A stretch of DNA of 64,000 nt from Pedobacter sp. MC2016-05 (GTDB lineage Bacteria > Bacteroidota > Bacteroidia > Sphingobacteriales > Sphingobacteriaceae): positions 1 to 64,000 of the forward strand of contig NZ_JAPIVT010000007.1 of NCBI RefSeq assembly GCF_026239735.1. Direction: 5' to 3'. The stretch's first letter is position 1. Every line of letters begins with the position of its first letter. This document shows positions 1 through 8,852 of the stretch, one piece after another. The notes below the pieces were generated by a model, which did not search any database, was not told the origin of the DNA, and was given only the letters and a program-made list of their open reading frames with translations. Position numbers and translations under genes: made by a program.

Positions 1-21
1 CCAGCCGATAGCGTTTCAATG

Positions 22-462
22 ACGTGGAGGTGAGATTAGCACGCAGATTTAGATGATTTACGCAGATAATACAGCGATCTGCGTAAATCTCCGTAATCAG
101 CCGGAGATAATTAAGCGAAAATAAGCTATAGTTTAAGGCGTTCGTCATTGCGAGGTACGAAGCAATCTTACAACGATAGTTTTGCCTTTTGATCGCATTA
201 GGATTGCTTCGTGCCTCGCAATGACATGGAGGTGAGCGGGAAATGAATTAAGCGAAAATTAATTATAGTTTAAGGCGTTCGTTATTGCGAGGTACGAAGC
301 AATCTTAAAACTATGGGTTTGCCTTTGATCGCATTGGGATTGCTTCGAGCCTCGCAATGACGTGGAGGTGAGATTAGCCCGCAGATTAAAATGATTTACG
401 CAGATAATACGGTGATCTACGTAAATCTCCTTAATCAGCGGGAAATAAATCAAGCGAAAAAT
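22..462. repeat. Composite of palindromic intergenic repeats (X-Y-Y-X)
   Basis: The gene-free start of the window is built from two repeat types. Type X (about 22-121 and 359-462) contains a hairpin whose arms read GATTTACGCAGAT and ATCTGCGTAAATC in the first copy; the second copy is slightly diverged. Type Y (about 121-240 and 241-360) contains a long imperfect palindrome, with arms at 144-167/201-225 and 281-304/337-361 built around TTGCGAGG and CCTCGCAA. The order is X, Y, Y, X. No coding potential is evident. These resemble REP/BIME-type intergenic elements, which is an inference from structure only. Confidence 0.75.
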
Positions 463-1380
463 CTATTGTGATTTCTCGGGTAAATGAATTTCTGCTAACA
501 TACACCTTGCGCTGCCGCCACCGTTTTTTTCAATGGTATAAATCGGTGCATAAATAATTCGTGAATATTTTTCTAAGGCACTGATTTGATCCTTTGTTAA
601 TGATAAATAGGCCTGCTCTGACATTACCAACAGACTTTCGCCTTGTGCGTTAGATACCTGTAACATGTTTCCAGCAAAGTGATTCATTTGATCATAACTA
701 ATGTTAATAATTTCCTTATTAGTTAGTTTAAGTACTTTGCGGACAAAATCGCGTTCATACAAATTTGCAATTGAATCAAAGCAAATAACAGCGAAACGAT
801 CTCCGATGCACATCATCACGTTGGTATGGTATATTGGAAATCCGCTCGAATCAAGAGCGTTAAATATAACTGATTTGTACCCAGCCAACTGACAGAAATT
901 GTTAAATGCTTCTACTTCTGTACGAATGCTCAGGCAAGCGTACGCAATTTTGTTAGCACGATCCAAAACCATGCTGCCTGTACCCTCAAGAAAAATATTC
1001 GCAGTTTCGTAGAAACTTAAATCGTTCACATTATTTACCTCAAATTTCTCTGTCAATCCATCTAATATTTCTCTTCTACGCTCCAATCTTCGGTTTTCTG
1101 AAAACATTGGATAAAGATAAATCGTACTATCATCATGAAAAGAAACCCAATTATTAGGGAAGATAGAATCTGGTGTTTCAGGTTGTAAAGTATCATCTAC
1201 AACGGTAACATCAACATCGTTTTTTCTCAACAGATCTACAAAATCATCAAACTCTTTTAAAGCCTGGCTTTGTACATCACTTTCAGTTGAGGCTACCTGA
1301 AATTTATTATTGCCCGCAGTTTGCTCATTGAATTTAAAATCAACCGGGCGAATCATTAGGAGGTGATTGGTTGTCTGCAT
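463..1380 (-). CDS. ctlX: Citrulline/arginine-type hydrolase of the amidinotransferase fold (CtlX-like)
   Basis: This 305-residue protein belongs to the guanidino-group-modifying enzyme superfamily (pentein fold). The motifs are visible in order: FPNNW at 74-78, EGTGSMVLDR at 132-141 carrying the acidic residue, HTNVMM at 185-190 carrying the catalytic His, and a C-terminal GGGSARCMLAEIH with Cys293 as the likely nucleophile. The pattern matches the family annotated in Bacteroidota as the citrulline utilisation hydrolase CtlX. The substrate cannot be settled from sequence; a dimethylarginine or arginine hydrolase is the alternative. It lies 71 bp downstream of an arginine deiminase homologue on the same strand, so the two are probably co-transcribed. 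There is no signal peptide, so it should be cytoplasmic. Confidence 0.8.
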   Translation of the reverse strand: MQTTNHLLMIRPVDFKFNEQTAGNNKFQVASTESDVQSQALKEFDDFVDLLRKNDVDVTVVDDTLQPETPDSIFPNNWVSFHDDSTIYLYPMFSENRRLERRREILDGLTEKFEVNNVNDLSFYETANIFLEGTGSMVLDRANKIAYACLSIRTEVEAFNNFCQLAGYKSVIFNALDSSGFPIYHTNVMMCIGDRFAVICFDSIANLYERDFVRKVLKLTNKEIINISYDQMNHFAGNMLQVSNAQGESLLVMSEQAYLSLTKDQISALEKYSRIIYAPIYTIEKNGGGSARCMLAEIHLPEKSQ

Positions 1381-1451
1381 AGGAGTTAAAAGTGTAAAGT
1401 TAAAAGTTTAAAGATTCTCGACGTAGTGTTTTTGCTTTGATCTTTTTACTT

Positions 1452-2900
1452 TCAACTTAAACTGTCTCTCAATATCGGTAAACTCATACAGTGGAAACCT
1501 CCACGGGCACGAGAAAGTTCTGCCGATGGCATCAAAATTAAAGTATCAGTGATAGTTTCTGCATCTACTTTGCCACTTTCCAAATCCTGAATCAGATCTT
1601 TCACATCAACTACATCAAAACCAGCTGCTTTAAATGCCTCTACAGTTTTATCGTTTCTATCGTAACCCAAAACAACACCTTCTTTAATGGCCAACAAATT
1701 ACAAGAATCTGTCCATTGCTCTCTGGAATCGTATGGGAACTGGTTGTTGCCGCTGTAAATGATTTTGGTTGGCTCACTGCTCTTTAAATCGTTCTGACTA
1801 ATATCATTCAGTAACGCTTCTACATGTTCAAAGTTTTTCGGTTCCTGTGGATTAGCCTTTGTGAACTGGATAGCAGTTGTAGCTTCTAGTTTTTCAGGCT
1901 CCTTTAAAAAATTTATAGGTTCGTATGGATTGTATTTTGGTGAATGGGCAATAGAGTTCAGAATTACCCAGGTATTGCGTTTAACCTGTGTAAAGACCGT
2001 GTCTAAGTGCATGTAATCGCGTTTGCTTGGGATCTTAACCACTGTTACTTTTTCTACCACATCGTTGTCAAATAATAACTTAATCGCCTCGTTTGCGCCG
2101 TGCTCAGAGGTGCGTTCACTGCAACCGATCAACACATGGTTTTCACTCACCATCATTACATCGCCACCTTCTAGTGTGGTGCTAAAAGCGGGTTCATCGC
2201 CTGGACGCAGGAAATGCATGGTAACATCAGGAATCTCGAGAACCTTATTTTGATAGTCGGCAAATAAGGGATGGTTGAAGAAAATATAACGCATCAGAAG
2301 CGTTTCGCGAACGCGGGCTTTTTTTGCCGGTTTGTTTAATAAAATATGATTATTGATGGTTGTACCTACATCTCGAGTGAAAATTAAATTCGGAATAGGC
2401 GCAAAAATCATCGTATCGTTGGCCAAAGTTCCGGAAATAAAAATCTCCGCCAATTCCTTCGGATCAGTATTCGTCAATTGCATTTGCACCTTATAAGTAC
2501 AACCCTCAATGGCACAAACAGCAGCCACTAATTTTTTGCGGATAGATTCGTTTTCCAACATTTCACTTAATAGATTTTGAATTTCTATTACTGAATTTGA
2601 GTTGTGAAAATCGGGATGATTGGGTTTGTAAAAATTTCTGTTTCCTTCTTCCGAATCTATTAGAGCGAGCTTTCCTTTAATTTTTTCAGGATCTAAGAAG
2701 TACATCAGGAGTTTAATGTAGTAATCGTATTCGCCCTTTCGGATAGTATCGAGGTGGACAATATCTTCAAAAAGCCAATCTTGCGCTTTTGATGGAACCA
2801 CTTTCCCCAATCCGCTATCTGGACTATGAATTAATAACTTACGCAATCTGCCGATTTCGGTGTTTACGCTCACTTTAAAATTTGGATTCTGCTCGCTCAT
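1452..2900 (-). CDS. Arginine deiminase family protein
   Basis: A 482-residue cytoplasmic enzyme of the arginine deiminase family, expected to convert L-arginine to citrulline and ammonia. Visible motifs are PNLIFTRD at 170-177, EGGDVMM at 244-250, MHLDTVF at 297-303 with the catalytic His and Asp, and RARGGFHCMSLPILR near the C-terminus with nucleophile Cys471. It is longer than classical ArcA (about 410 residues) because of insertions around residues 75-110 and 375-420. The frame stays open upstream to 3065, but the extra 55 residues are basic and low-complexity, and a -7 element lies at 2918-2925, so I take the ATG at 2900. No ornithine carbamoyltransferase or carbamate kinase is nearby. 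Confidence 0.85.
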   Translation of the reverse strand: MSEQNPNFKVSVNTEIGRLRKLLIHSPDSGLGKVVPSKAQDWLFEDIVHLDTIRKGEYDYYIKLLMYFLDPEKIKGKLALIDSEEGNRNFYKPNHPDFHNSNSVIEIQNLLSEMLENESIRKKLVAAVCAIEGCTYKVQMQLTNTDPKELAEIFISGTLANDTMIFAPIPNLIFTRDVGTTINNHILLNKPAKKARVRETLLMRYIFFNHPLFADYQNKVLEIPDVTMHFLRPGDEPAFSTTLEGGDVMMVSENHVLIGCSERTSEHGANEAIKLLFDNDVVEKVTVVKIPSKRDYMHLDTVFTQVKRNTWVILNSIAHSPKYNPYEPINFLKEPEKLEATTAIQFTKANPQEPKNFEHVEALLNDISQNDLKSSEPTKIIYSGNNQFPYDSREQWTDSCNLLAIKEGVVLGYDRNDKTVEAFKAAGFDVVDVKDLIQDLESGKVDAETITDTLILMPSAELSRARGGFHCMSLPILRDSLS

Positions 2901-2917
2901 AAATAAGTTAGTTATTG

Positions 2918-2925
2918 CAAATCTA
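2918..2925 (-). promoter_or_regulatory. -7 element TAGATTTG
   Basis: A perfect match to the Bacteroidota -7 consensus TAnnTTTG on the minus strand, 17 nt before the arginine deiminase ATG at 2900. It lies inside the longer open frame and therefore argues for the shorter start. No convincing -33 TTG partner is visible. Confidence 0.5.
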
Positions 2926-3035
2926 TTAGAAAAATTTAGATATGAGAATGGAGAGGAGAGATTTGGTAGCCGCTTCCATAGAGAAGATTGTTTCTTACAA
3001 AAGCCTGACCGCTTAAACCTCATTGCAGCGGCAGC

Positions 3036-3071
3036 TCCCGATTTTCGATTTTTCATCGAAATCAATCGGGA
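3036..3071. repeat. Intergenic palindrome
   Basis: An imperfect inverted repeat with arms TCCCGAT and ATCGGGA and an inner CGA/TCG pairing. It sits in the gene-free stretch 2901-3226 between the divergent arginine deiminase and argS genes. It looks like another small repeat family and is too far from either gene to serve as a terminator. Confidence 0.5.
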
Positions 3072-3226
3072 CTACAGCGCCAGCCTGCCGGACGGCCAAG
3101 GAAAAGGAGGGCTGTGTTAACCGATTAGCAGAATAGCACCTTTCCAAATTTTTGATAAATATTTTCTAACACAATGCTTTCAGCTTTGGTCTTTCAGCTT
3201 TCCGCTTTAATACCTATTTTTACACC

Positions 3227-4999
3227 ATGAATTTTATTATTTCCGAAGCGCAGAAAGCCATCCTTGAACTTTATAAGGAAGAAGTTGCTGAAAGCCTGAT
3301 CAATATACAAGATACCCGCAAAGAATTTGAAGGCCAGGTAACCATAGTTGTTTTTCCGATTACTAAGATATCTAAAAAATCACCTGAGCAAACTGCAAAC
3401 GAAATTGGTGAATATTTGGTGGCTAACTTAGAAAATGTAACCAAATTTAACGTAGTGAAGGGTTTTCTCAATTTAAGCATCGCTGAAAGCTATTTTTTAA
3501 ATCAGTTTAATGATGAAATTTTAGCTCCAGATTTCGGTATTTATCCATCTAACGGGAAAAAGGTGATGGTAGAATATTCTTCGCCAAATACCAATAAGCC
3601 ACTTCACTTGGGGCATGTTCGTAATAATTTATTGGGTTATTCGGTTTCTGAATTGCTAAAAGCCTATGGTTACGATGTAGTAAAGGTTAACCTGGTTAAC
3701 GATCGCGGCATTCACATCTGTAAATCTATGCTCGCCTGGCAAAAATGGGGCAATGGAGAAACGCCTGAAAGTTCTGGGTTAAAAGGCGATCATTTAGTTG
3801 GAAAATACTATGTGATTTTTGATAAGGAATACAAAAAAGAAATTGAAGCTTTAAAAGCAGAAGGACAAACTGAGGAAGAGGCGAAGAAAAATGCACCATT
3901 GATTAGAGAAGCACAACAAATGCTTTTGAAATGGGAGCAAGGCGATGAGGCGGTGGTTTCACTTTGGAAAACCATGAACGAATGGGTTTATGCAGGCTTC
4001 AACGTAACTTATAAAAACCTTGGTGTAGATTTCGACAACTTTTATTACGAAAGCAATACCTATTTATTAGGGAAAGACACCGTTGATGAAGGACTGGCAA
4101 AGGGTGTTTTCTTCAAGAAAGAAGACGGTTCGGTTTGGATTGATTTAACGGCTGATGGTTTAGACCAGAAATTGGTTTTACGTGCTGATGGGACTTCGGT
4201 TTACATTACCCAGGATTTAGGAACCGCTGAAATGAAACACGACGATTTCAATATGGATGAGTCGATTTATGTGGTTGGTAATGAGCAGGATTATCATTTT
4301 AAGGTGTTATTTTTAATCTTGGAGAAATTAGGTAAAAGCTGGGCTAAAGGACTTTATCACCTTTCATACGGTATGGTCGATTTACCAAACGGTAAAATGA
4401 AAAGTCGTGAGGGAACAGTGGTGGATGCTGATGAATTAATTGAAAGCATGGTGACTACTGCCCGTGAAAAAACCGAAGAGTTGGGTAAAACAAATGATTT
4501 CAGCGAAGAAGATAAGGCTGCTTTATATCACAATATTGGTTTAGGTGCCTTGAAATATTTCCTTTTGAAAGTAGAACCTAAAAAGCGCTTATTATTTAAT
4601 CCTGCGGAAAGTATCGATTTCCAGGGAAATACTGGTCCATTTATTCAATATACGCATGCAAGGATTAAATCTTTACTAGCTAAAGCGGAATATACGGCTA
4701 AGTCTGCAAGTCCGAAGGATGGAGAAATGTTGCCTGTGGAATTGGAGATGATTCTTTTGTTGGCAAAATATCCGGCAGAAATTGAGATTGCTGCTAAAGC
4801 TTATAGTCCGGCGAGTTTGGCTAATTATTTATATGAATTGGCGAAGTTGTTTAATAAATTTTATCACGAAGTGCCTCCAATTGTTAAAACCGAAGCAGGA
4901 GAAACTAAACAATTCCGTTTGAACTTAAGCAAGAAAACAGCTGATATTATTCATTCAGGGATGTTGATTTTAGGGATTACTTCGCCGGAAAGAATGTAG
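3227..4999 (+). CDS. argS: Arginine-tRNA ligase
   Basis: Class I aminoacyl-tRNA synthetase of 590 residues that charges tRNA-Arg in the cytoplasm. The HIGH-type signature is HLGH at 127-130 within SSPNTNKPLHLGHVRNN, preceded by the N-terminal Add-1 domain. The KMSKS-type loop is KMKSREGTVVDAD near residue 390, followed by the helical DALR anticodon-binding domain and a C-terminus ending in SPERM. Length is normal for the family. It is transcribed divergently from the arginine deiminase/CtlX pair, so three arginine-related genes sit together; a functional link is only inferred. Confidence 0.97.
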   Translation: MNFIISEAQKAILELYKEEVAESLINIQDTRKEFEGQVTIVVFPITKISKKSPEQTANEIGEYLVANLENVTKFNVVKGFLNLSIAESYFLNQFNDEILAPDFGIYPSNGKKVMVEYSSPNTNKPLHLGHVRNNLLGYSVSELLKAYGYDVVKVNLVNDRGIHICKSMLAWQKWGNGETPESSGLKGDHLVGKYYVIFDKEYKKEIEALKAEGQTEEEAKKNAPLIREAQQMLLKWEQGDEAVVSLWKTMNEWVYAGFNVTYKNLGVDFDNFYYESNTYLLGKDTVDEGLAKGVFFKKEDGSVWIDLTADGLDQKLVLRADGTSVYITQDLGTAEMKHDDFNMDESIYVVGNEQDYHFKVLFLILEKLGKSWAKGLYHLSYGMVDLPNGKMKSREGTVVDADELIESMVTTAREKTEELGKTNDFSEEDKAALYHNIGLGALKYFLLKVEPKKRLLFNPAESIDFQGNTGPFIQYTHARIKSLLAKAEYTAKSASPKDGEMLPVELEMILLLAKYPAEIEIAAKAYSPASLANYLYELAKLFNKFYHEVPPIVKTEAGETKQFRLNLSKKTADIIHSGMLILGITSPERM

Positions 5000-5130
5000 G
5001 ATAGATGAGAAAAGGGGAATGGGAAATAGGGAATAGAGAATTAGAAATAGAAAATAGGGAATTCGAAATTGAGGTGGAAGAATCAACGGGCATTATGATC
5101 TTAAAATCCTTAAATCCTTAATCCTGATCA

Positions 5131-5895
5131 ATGATTAATGAACTGGTATTGCTTTGCCTGGTTGCTTTTGCAGCAGGGTTTATAGATGCTATTGTAGGTG
5201 GCGGTGGGTTATTACAAACTCCAGCTACCTTACTTATTTTGCCCCATTATCCTGTAGCTACATTACTCGGAACGACAAAAATCCCGTCGATAGCAGGCAC
5301 CACTTTAGCGGCTTTCAAGTATTCAAAACAAGTAAAATTTAATTTGAAAGTATTGGCGGCCTGTGCCAGTACTGCTTTTTTTGCCGCACTGCTTGGGGCA
5401 TTTTTAGTCAGCCGGATTGATAATTCAGTTATCAAACCCATTATTTTGGTGGTGCTGGTTCTTGTTGCACTATATACCTATTTTAACAAACAATTTGGTA
5501 TTCACCAGGAGAAAAACCACTCTGTTAAACAACAGGTTTTAATGGCGGCCATTTTTGGTCTACTTATTGGTTTCTATGATGGTTTGATTGGCCCTGGCAC
5601 AGGTTCTTTCTTGATTTTGGTTTTTATTGTAGTTTTAGGTTTTGATTTCATTAGCGCAAGTGCTCATGCCAAGATTGTAAATATTGCAACCAATTTGGCT
5701 GCTATAATTTATTTTAGTTCTACCGGCCACATCCTCTTTCAATATGCCATACCAATGGCTATTTTTAATTTGGGCGGTGCTTATTTTGGCACAAAGCTGG
5801 CGTTGCTAAAAGGAAATAAATTTGTACGTATATTTTTCTTAATTGTAGTTTTCGGGACGATATTGAGGTTTGCGTATGATATTCTTTTGCGGTAA
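5131..5895 (+). CDS. TauE/SafE (TSUP) family membrane permease
   Basis: A 254-residue integral membrane protein with about eight hydrophobic helices and the internal duplication typical of the TSUP family. The first half opens with AGFIDAIVGGGGLLQTP, and the second half repeats the motif as GFYDGLIGPGTGSFLIL. Family members move sulfite, sulfoacetate or other small organic anions; the substrate here is not predictable. It resembles the YfcA branch. The next gene starts 8 bp downstream, so the two are probably co-transcribed. The 130 bp upstream, after argS, is low-complexity A/G-rich sequence without a gene. Confidence 0.85.
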   Translation: MINELVLLCLVAFAAGFIDAIVGGGGLLQTPATLLILPHYPVATLLGTTKIPSIAGTTLAAFKYSKQVKFNLKVLAACASTAFFAALLGAFLVSRIDNSVIKPIILVVLVLVALYTYFNKQFGIHQEKNHSVKQQVLMAAIFGLLIGFYDGLIGPGTGSFLILVFIVVLGFDFISASAHAKIVNIATNLAAIIYFSSTGHILFQYAIPMAIFNLGGAYFGTKLALLKGNKFVRIFFLIVVFGTILRFAYDILLR

Positions 5896-5903
5896 TTTGC
5901 TTT

Positions 5904-6548
5904 ATGTTCGAAACTTTTAATCAACATAATTTTTATGAGTTGTGCGACTACCTGGCCAGCAAAGATCAGGAATTGGCCAGCGTTTTAGCAAAATATGGTT
6001 ATCCACCCTTTTGGACGAGGCCCAACACTTTTGAATCGTTGGTTCATATTATTTTAGAGCAGCAGGTATCTTTGGCGTCGGCGCTTGCGGCTATGCAAAA
6101 GCTTAAAGCTAAAATAGGGGCAGTCACTCCTGCGAATTTCCTCAAACTCAACGATGAGGAATTGAAGGCTTGTTATTTCAGCCGGCAGAAGACCGTTTAT
6201 GTACGTGATCTTGCCGAAAAGATTGGCAGCGGCCAGTTGGATCTTTCACAATTGGAAAAACTTCCTGATAATGAAATTAGAGAGCAACTGAAAAAAGTAA
6301 AAGGTATCGGAGATTGGACTGTACATATTTATCTGATTTTCATTTTGCACCATACCGATGTTTTTCCTACTGGCGATTTAGCTGCAGTCAATGCTTTGAA
6401 AAGTTTAAAGAAACTCCCAAAAGATACAAATAAAGATGAGTTGTTAAGGGTGGTTGCAGACTGGAAACCTTTTCGCACCATCGGATTAATGATGATTTGG
6501 CATTACTATCTGGAGGAGCGGAAACCTGCTAATAGAAAAAAAAGTTAA
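5904..6548 (+). CDS. DNA-3-methyladenine glycosylase 2 family (AlkA-like)
   Basis: A 214-residue base-excision repair glycosylase of the HhH-GPD superfamily. The helix-hairpin-helix reads LKKVKGIGDWTVHIYL around residues 129-144, and the catalytic aspartate follows at Asp158 in VFPTGDLA. It lacks the N-terminal TBP-like domain of E. coli AlkA, as is usual for the short bacterial form. It should remove alkylated purines from DNA. It follows the TSUP permease by 8 bp and ends in a strong terminator. A second alkylation-repair gene, alkB, lies at 50462. Confidence 0.9.
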   Translation: MFETFNQHNFYELCDYLASKDQELASVLAKYGYPPFWTRPNTFESLVHIILEQQVSLASALAAMQKLKAKIGAVTPANFLKLNDEELKACYFSRQKTVYVRDLAEKIGSGQLDLSQLEKLPDNEIREQLKKVKGIGDWTVHIYLIFILHHTDVFPTGDLAAVNALKSLKKLPKDTNKDELLRVVADWKPFRTIGLMMIWHYYLEERKPANRKKS

Positions 6549-6554
6549 AAAAAA

Positions 6555-6585
6555 GCACCGCTTGGTTAAACCAGCGGTGCTTTTT
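6555..6585 (+). terminator. Intrinsic terminator after the AlkA-like gene
   Basis: The arms GCACCGCT and AGCGGTGC, with an inner GGTT/AACC pairing, are followed by TTTTT and preceded by an A-run. It may therefore work in both directions and also serve the convergent gene at 6658. Confidence 0.85.
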
Positions 6586-6596
6586 GCATTCCATCC

Positions 6597-6660
6597 TAAT
6601 GACTAATGACTAATGACTAATGACTAATGACTAATGACTAATGAAAATGATTAATGACTA
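6597..6660. repeat. 7-bp tandem repeat (TAATGAC)n
   Basis: Six perfect consecutive copies of TAATGAC run from 6597 to 6638, followed by a degenerate copy and one more copy at 6652-6658. Because 7 is not a multiple of 3, stop codons fall in all three frames of both strands. The last copy contributes the stop codon of the gene at 6658-6858. Confidence 0.95.
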
Positions 6661-6858
6661 GATTCCAAGATCTTCTTTAGCATAATCCGCACGTGTTTCG
6701 AATTCACGTTTGTAACCTTTTGCTTTCTCTACCCATTCAGGTGCCTGATCTTTCAAGTCGTCTACAATAGATTTACCCGTAATTGGATCTTTTTTCGTCA
6801 CATATTTAAAGCCTGCATATACTGCGGCACCAATTATTGCTGTTTTTAATAGTCCCAT
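6658..6858 (-). CDS. Small YtxH-like membrane-anchored protein, function unknown
   Basis: A 66-residue protein with one N-terminal hydrophobic segment (about residues 3-18, rich in Gly and Ala) followed by a charged, probably helical tail with alternating Lys and Glu. This arrangement resembles YtxH-type stress proteins, but the match is by composition only. Its stop codon lies inside the TAATGAC tandem array. The ATG at 6858 is the only sensible start. Confidence 0.6.
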   Translation of the reverse strand: MGLLKTAIIGAAVYAGFKYVTKKDPITGKSIVDDLKDQAPEWVEKAKGYKREFETRADYAKEDLGI

Positions 6859-6929
6859 TTTATTTTCGATTTAATTTATCAATATAACATATGACTATCA
6901 GTAATGGTTTTAATTACAACGAATTAAAA

Positions 6930-7448
6930 TTATTTTACAATGTTGAGTTGTAAACTGTCTTTAATCACTATTCCACTAATACTAGCCGAATTATATTTAA
7001 CGGTGTACTTACCGCTTTTGTCAATGGTAAATGCATTATTTAAGTCGAAATCGACACTGGTGCTATCACCAGGTTTTAACGTGATGTAACTATCAGCCGG
7101 AGGTGGCATTACCCTTTTGGCCATCGCACCTTTATAAGCTGCCTCCGTTCCATCTTCCATGGTAACATCAACATATTTACTCATCAGGTTTTCGAAAGGG
7201 GTATGCCATTTACAGAATTTTGCAGCGATATCTGCATTGTTATAAACGGTAAATTTTATATTAATCGGCTGACCGATTTTTGGTGTCGATAAAAGTGTCA
7301 TTTTTCCGGTTATCGCATCTACCGGCGTATTGGCTGTTTCATTTACGGTCATGGTGTCTGTTTTCTTCTGATCAGACTGTTGATTGGATGAACTGCAAGC
7401 GGCTAAAATAATAGTGCTTGCGCAAAGGATTGTGCTTAATTTTCTCAT
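6930..7448 (-). CDS. Lipoprotein with a domain resembling the N-terminal region of M35 proteases
   Basis: A 172-residue exported lipoprotein. The N-terminus MRKLSTILCASTIILAAC is a type II signal peptide with lipobox LAAC, followed by a Ser/Gln-rich linker. The body reads as a beta-sandwich. Fragments such as FTVYNN, KWHTPFE, YKGAMAKR and ITLKPGDS, plus a final GKYTVKYNS, recall the N-terminal domain found before the catalytic domain of deuterolysin/peptidyl-Lys (M35) metalloproteases. No protease domain or HExxH motif is present, so it may be a stand-alone binding or inhibitor domain (inference). The ATG at 7448 is preferred over an upstream in-frame TTG. Confidence 0.7.
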   Translation of the reverse strand: MRKLSTILCASTIILAACSSSNQQSDQKKTDTMTVNETANTPVDAITGKMTLLSTPKIGQPINIKFTVYNNADIAAKFCKWHTPFENLMSKYVDVTMEDGTEAAYKGAMAKRVMPPPADSYITLKPGDSTSVDFDLNNAFTIDKSGKYTVKYNSASISGIVIKDSLQLNIVK

Positions 7449-7464
7449 GTACAATAATTATTAA

Positions 7465-8589
7465 TTACTCTTTTTCTGCGCCACTTTTTACTGGAACAGG
7501 TTTCTTCTTTCTAAAAGATGGAAACGTCATTGGGCTTCTAGCCGGACGTTCATCTCCCAATAAAACACCCCATTGTTTAAACATTTCTGTACGATCGAAA
7601 ATAATTTTCAATACCGCAACAATTGGTAAGGCTAAAAACATGCCTGAGATTCCCGCAACGCTACCTCCGATAAATACACCAAGAATAGAAAATAACGCAT
7701 TAATTTTAACTTTTGAACCCACAATCCTAGGCATTAAAATATTGTTATCTAAAAACTGGACCCCAGCGATAACACCCAACACCGTAATTACAGGCCATAA
7801 TTCTTGCGAAGAAGCCAAGGTTAACAATACACCGATTACATTCCCAATTAAAGCGCCTACATAAGGAATCAGGTTTAATATTGCGAAAACTACTCCAATG
7901 AGCAGGGCGTGTTCAATACCAATTAACATTAAAATTCCACCTAATAAAACCGTCATATAGGTAACCTGGATCAATAAACCAACCAGGTAGCTTTTAATGA
8001 TCGATTCGGTTTCATAAATAGCCTCTTTCACTTTTGGGTGATGATCTGGTTTAAACCACATAAATATAAAACGCAATAAAATATCTTTATAAAAAAGCAT
8101 CAGATAAATATAGATGGGTAACAGACCGATAAACACGAAAATGCCGCTCAAAGTAACCGCTGCACCACCTGCCAACGAGGTACCCATATTCATCATGTCA
8201 TCACTTTTATCCTGAATAAAGGCTTTTTGTTCTTTAGCATCATATTGCGAAATTCTACTAATCCACTCGCTTAAAGAATTAATATGCTGCGAAACATTAT
8301 TTTTAATTTGAGGGAAGTCTTTAACCAATATTCCTATTTGATTAGAGAAAAACCATACAATAAGCGCCACGAATATCGCAACTAATAAAATTGGCAATAT
8401 GATAGAAAAGGTTTCAGGAACTTTTTTTCTTTTTAGGAAACGATAAAGAGGTAACAGCATAATGCTGATAAAAAATGCCATCAGTATAGGCATAATAATA
8501 TCGCGACCAATTACTAAAACGGCTACAAGTGCCATTAAACCCAATAATTCTATTGATCGCTTTACAGTTAGAGGTATATTATTCATCAT
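7465..8589 (-). CDS. AI-2E family transporter (PerM/YdiK-like)
   Basis: A 374-residue inner-membrane protein with about eight transmembrane helices: a block near the N-terminus, a soluble loop (about residues 85-150), then a C-terminal block containing the family-typical stretch NLIPYVGALIGNVIGVLL. Members include exporters of autoinducer-2-like molecules and Na+/H+ antiporters; the substrate cannot be told here. The frame is open to 8685, but the tandem ATGs at 8589/8586 fit the family start better than the extra basic N-terminus. The lipoprotein gene follows 16 bp downstream on the same strand. Confidence 0.8.
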   Translation of the reverse strand: MMNNIPLTVKRSIELLGLMALVAVLVIGRDIIMPILMAFFISIMLLPLYRFLKRKKVPETFSIILPILLVAIFVALIVWFFSNQIGILVKDFPQIKNNVSQHINSLSEWISRISQYDAKEQKAFIQDKSDDMMNMGTSLAGGAAVTLSGIFVFIGLLPIYIYLMLFYKDILLRFIFMWFKPDHHPKVKEAIYETESIIKSYLVGLLIQVTYMTVLLGGILMLIGIEHALLIGVVFAILNLIPYVGALIGNVIGVLLTLASSQELWPVITVLGVIAGVQFLDNNILMPRIVGSKVKINALFSILGVFIGGSVAGISGMFLALPIVAVLKIIFDRTEMFKQWGVLLGDERPARSPMTFPSFRKKKPVPVKSGAEKE

Positions 8590-8852
8590 AAATGGTTGTT
8601 CCGATTTGAGGATTAAACAGCATGAAGGTAAAAATGTTTTTTGAATTAAACCGGCCAGCAGAAATCTTCTTAATGGTGAAATCATCCTTCATGAAATCAA
8701 CTTCATTATAACTTCATAATTCTACCCTTATTTCGTATAGGAATTAAGGGAAAGTCGGGTATAATTTGGTAAATGTGATGTTTGCTGAATATTTCGGTTT
8801 TCTGCTCTTAATTCTATTGAAAGAATTAAATCAGATAAAATTCAGTTAAAAG

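Noticed and set aside
2901..3065. N-terminal extension of the arginine deiminase homologue by 55 residues
   Set aside because: The extra residues are basic and unlike the family, and a -7 promoter element lies inside the extension at 2918-2925.
6597..6660. CRISPR-like array
   Set aside because: The unit is only 7 bp with no spacers; it is a simple tandem repeat.
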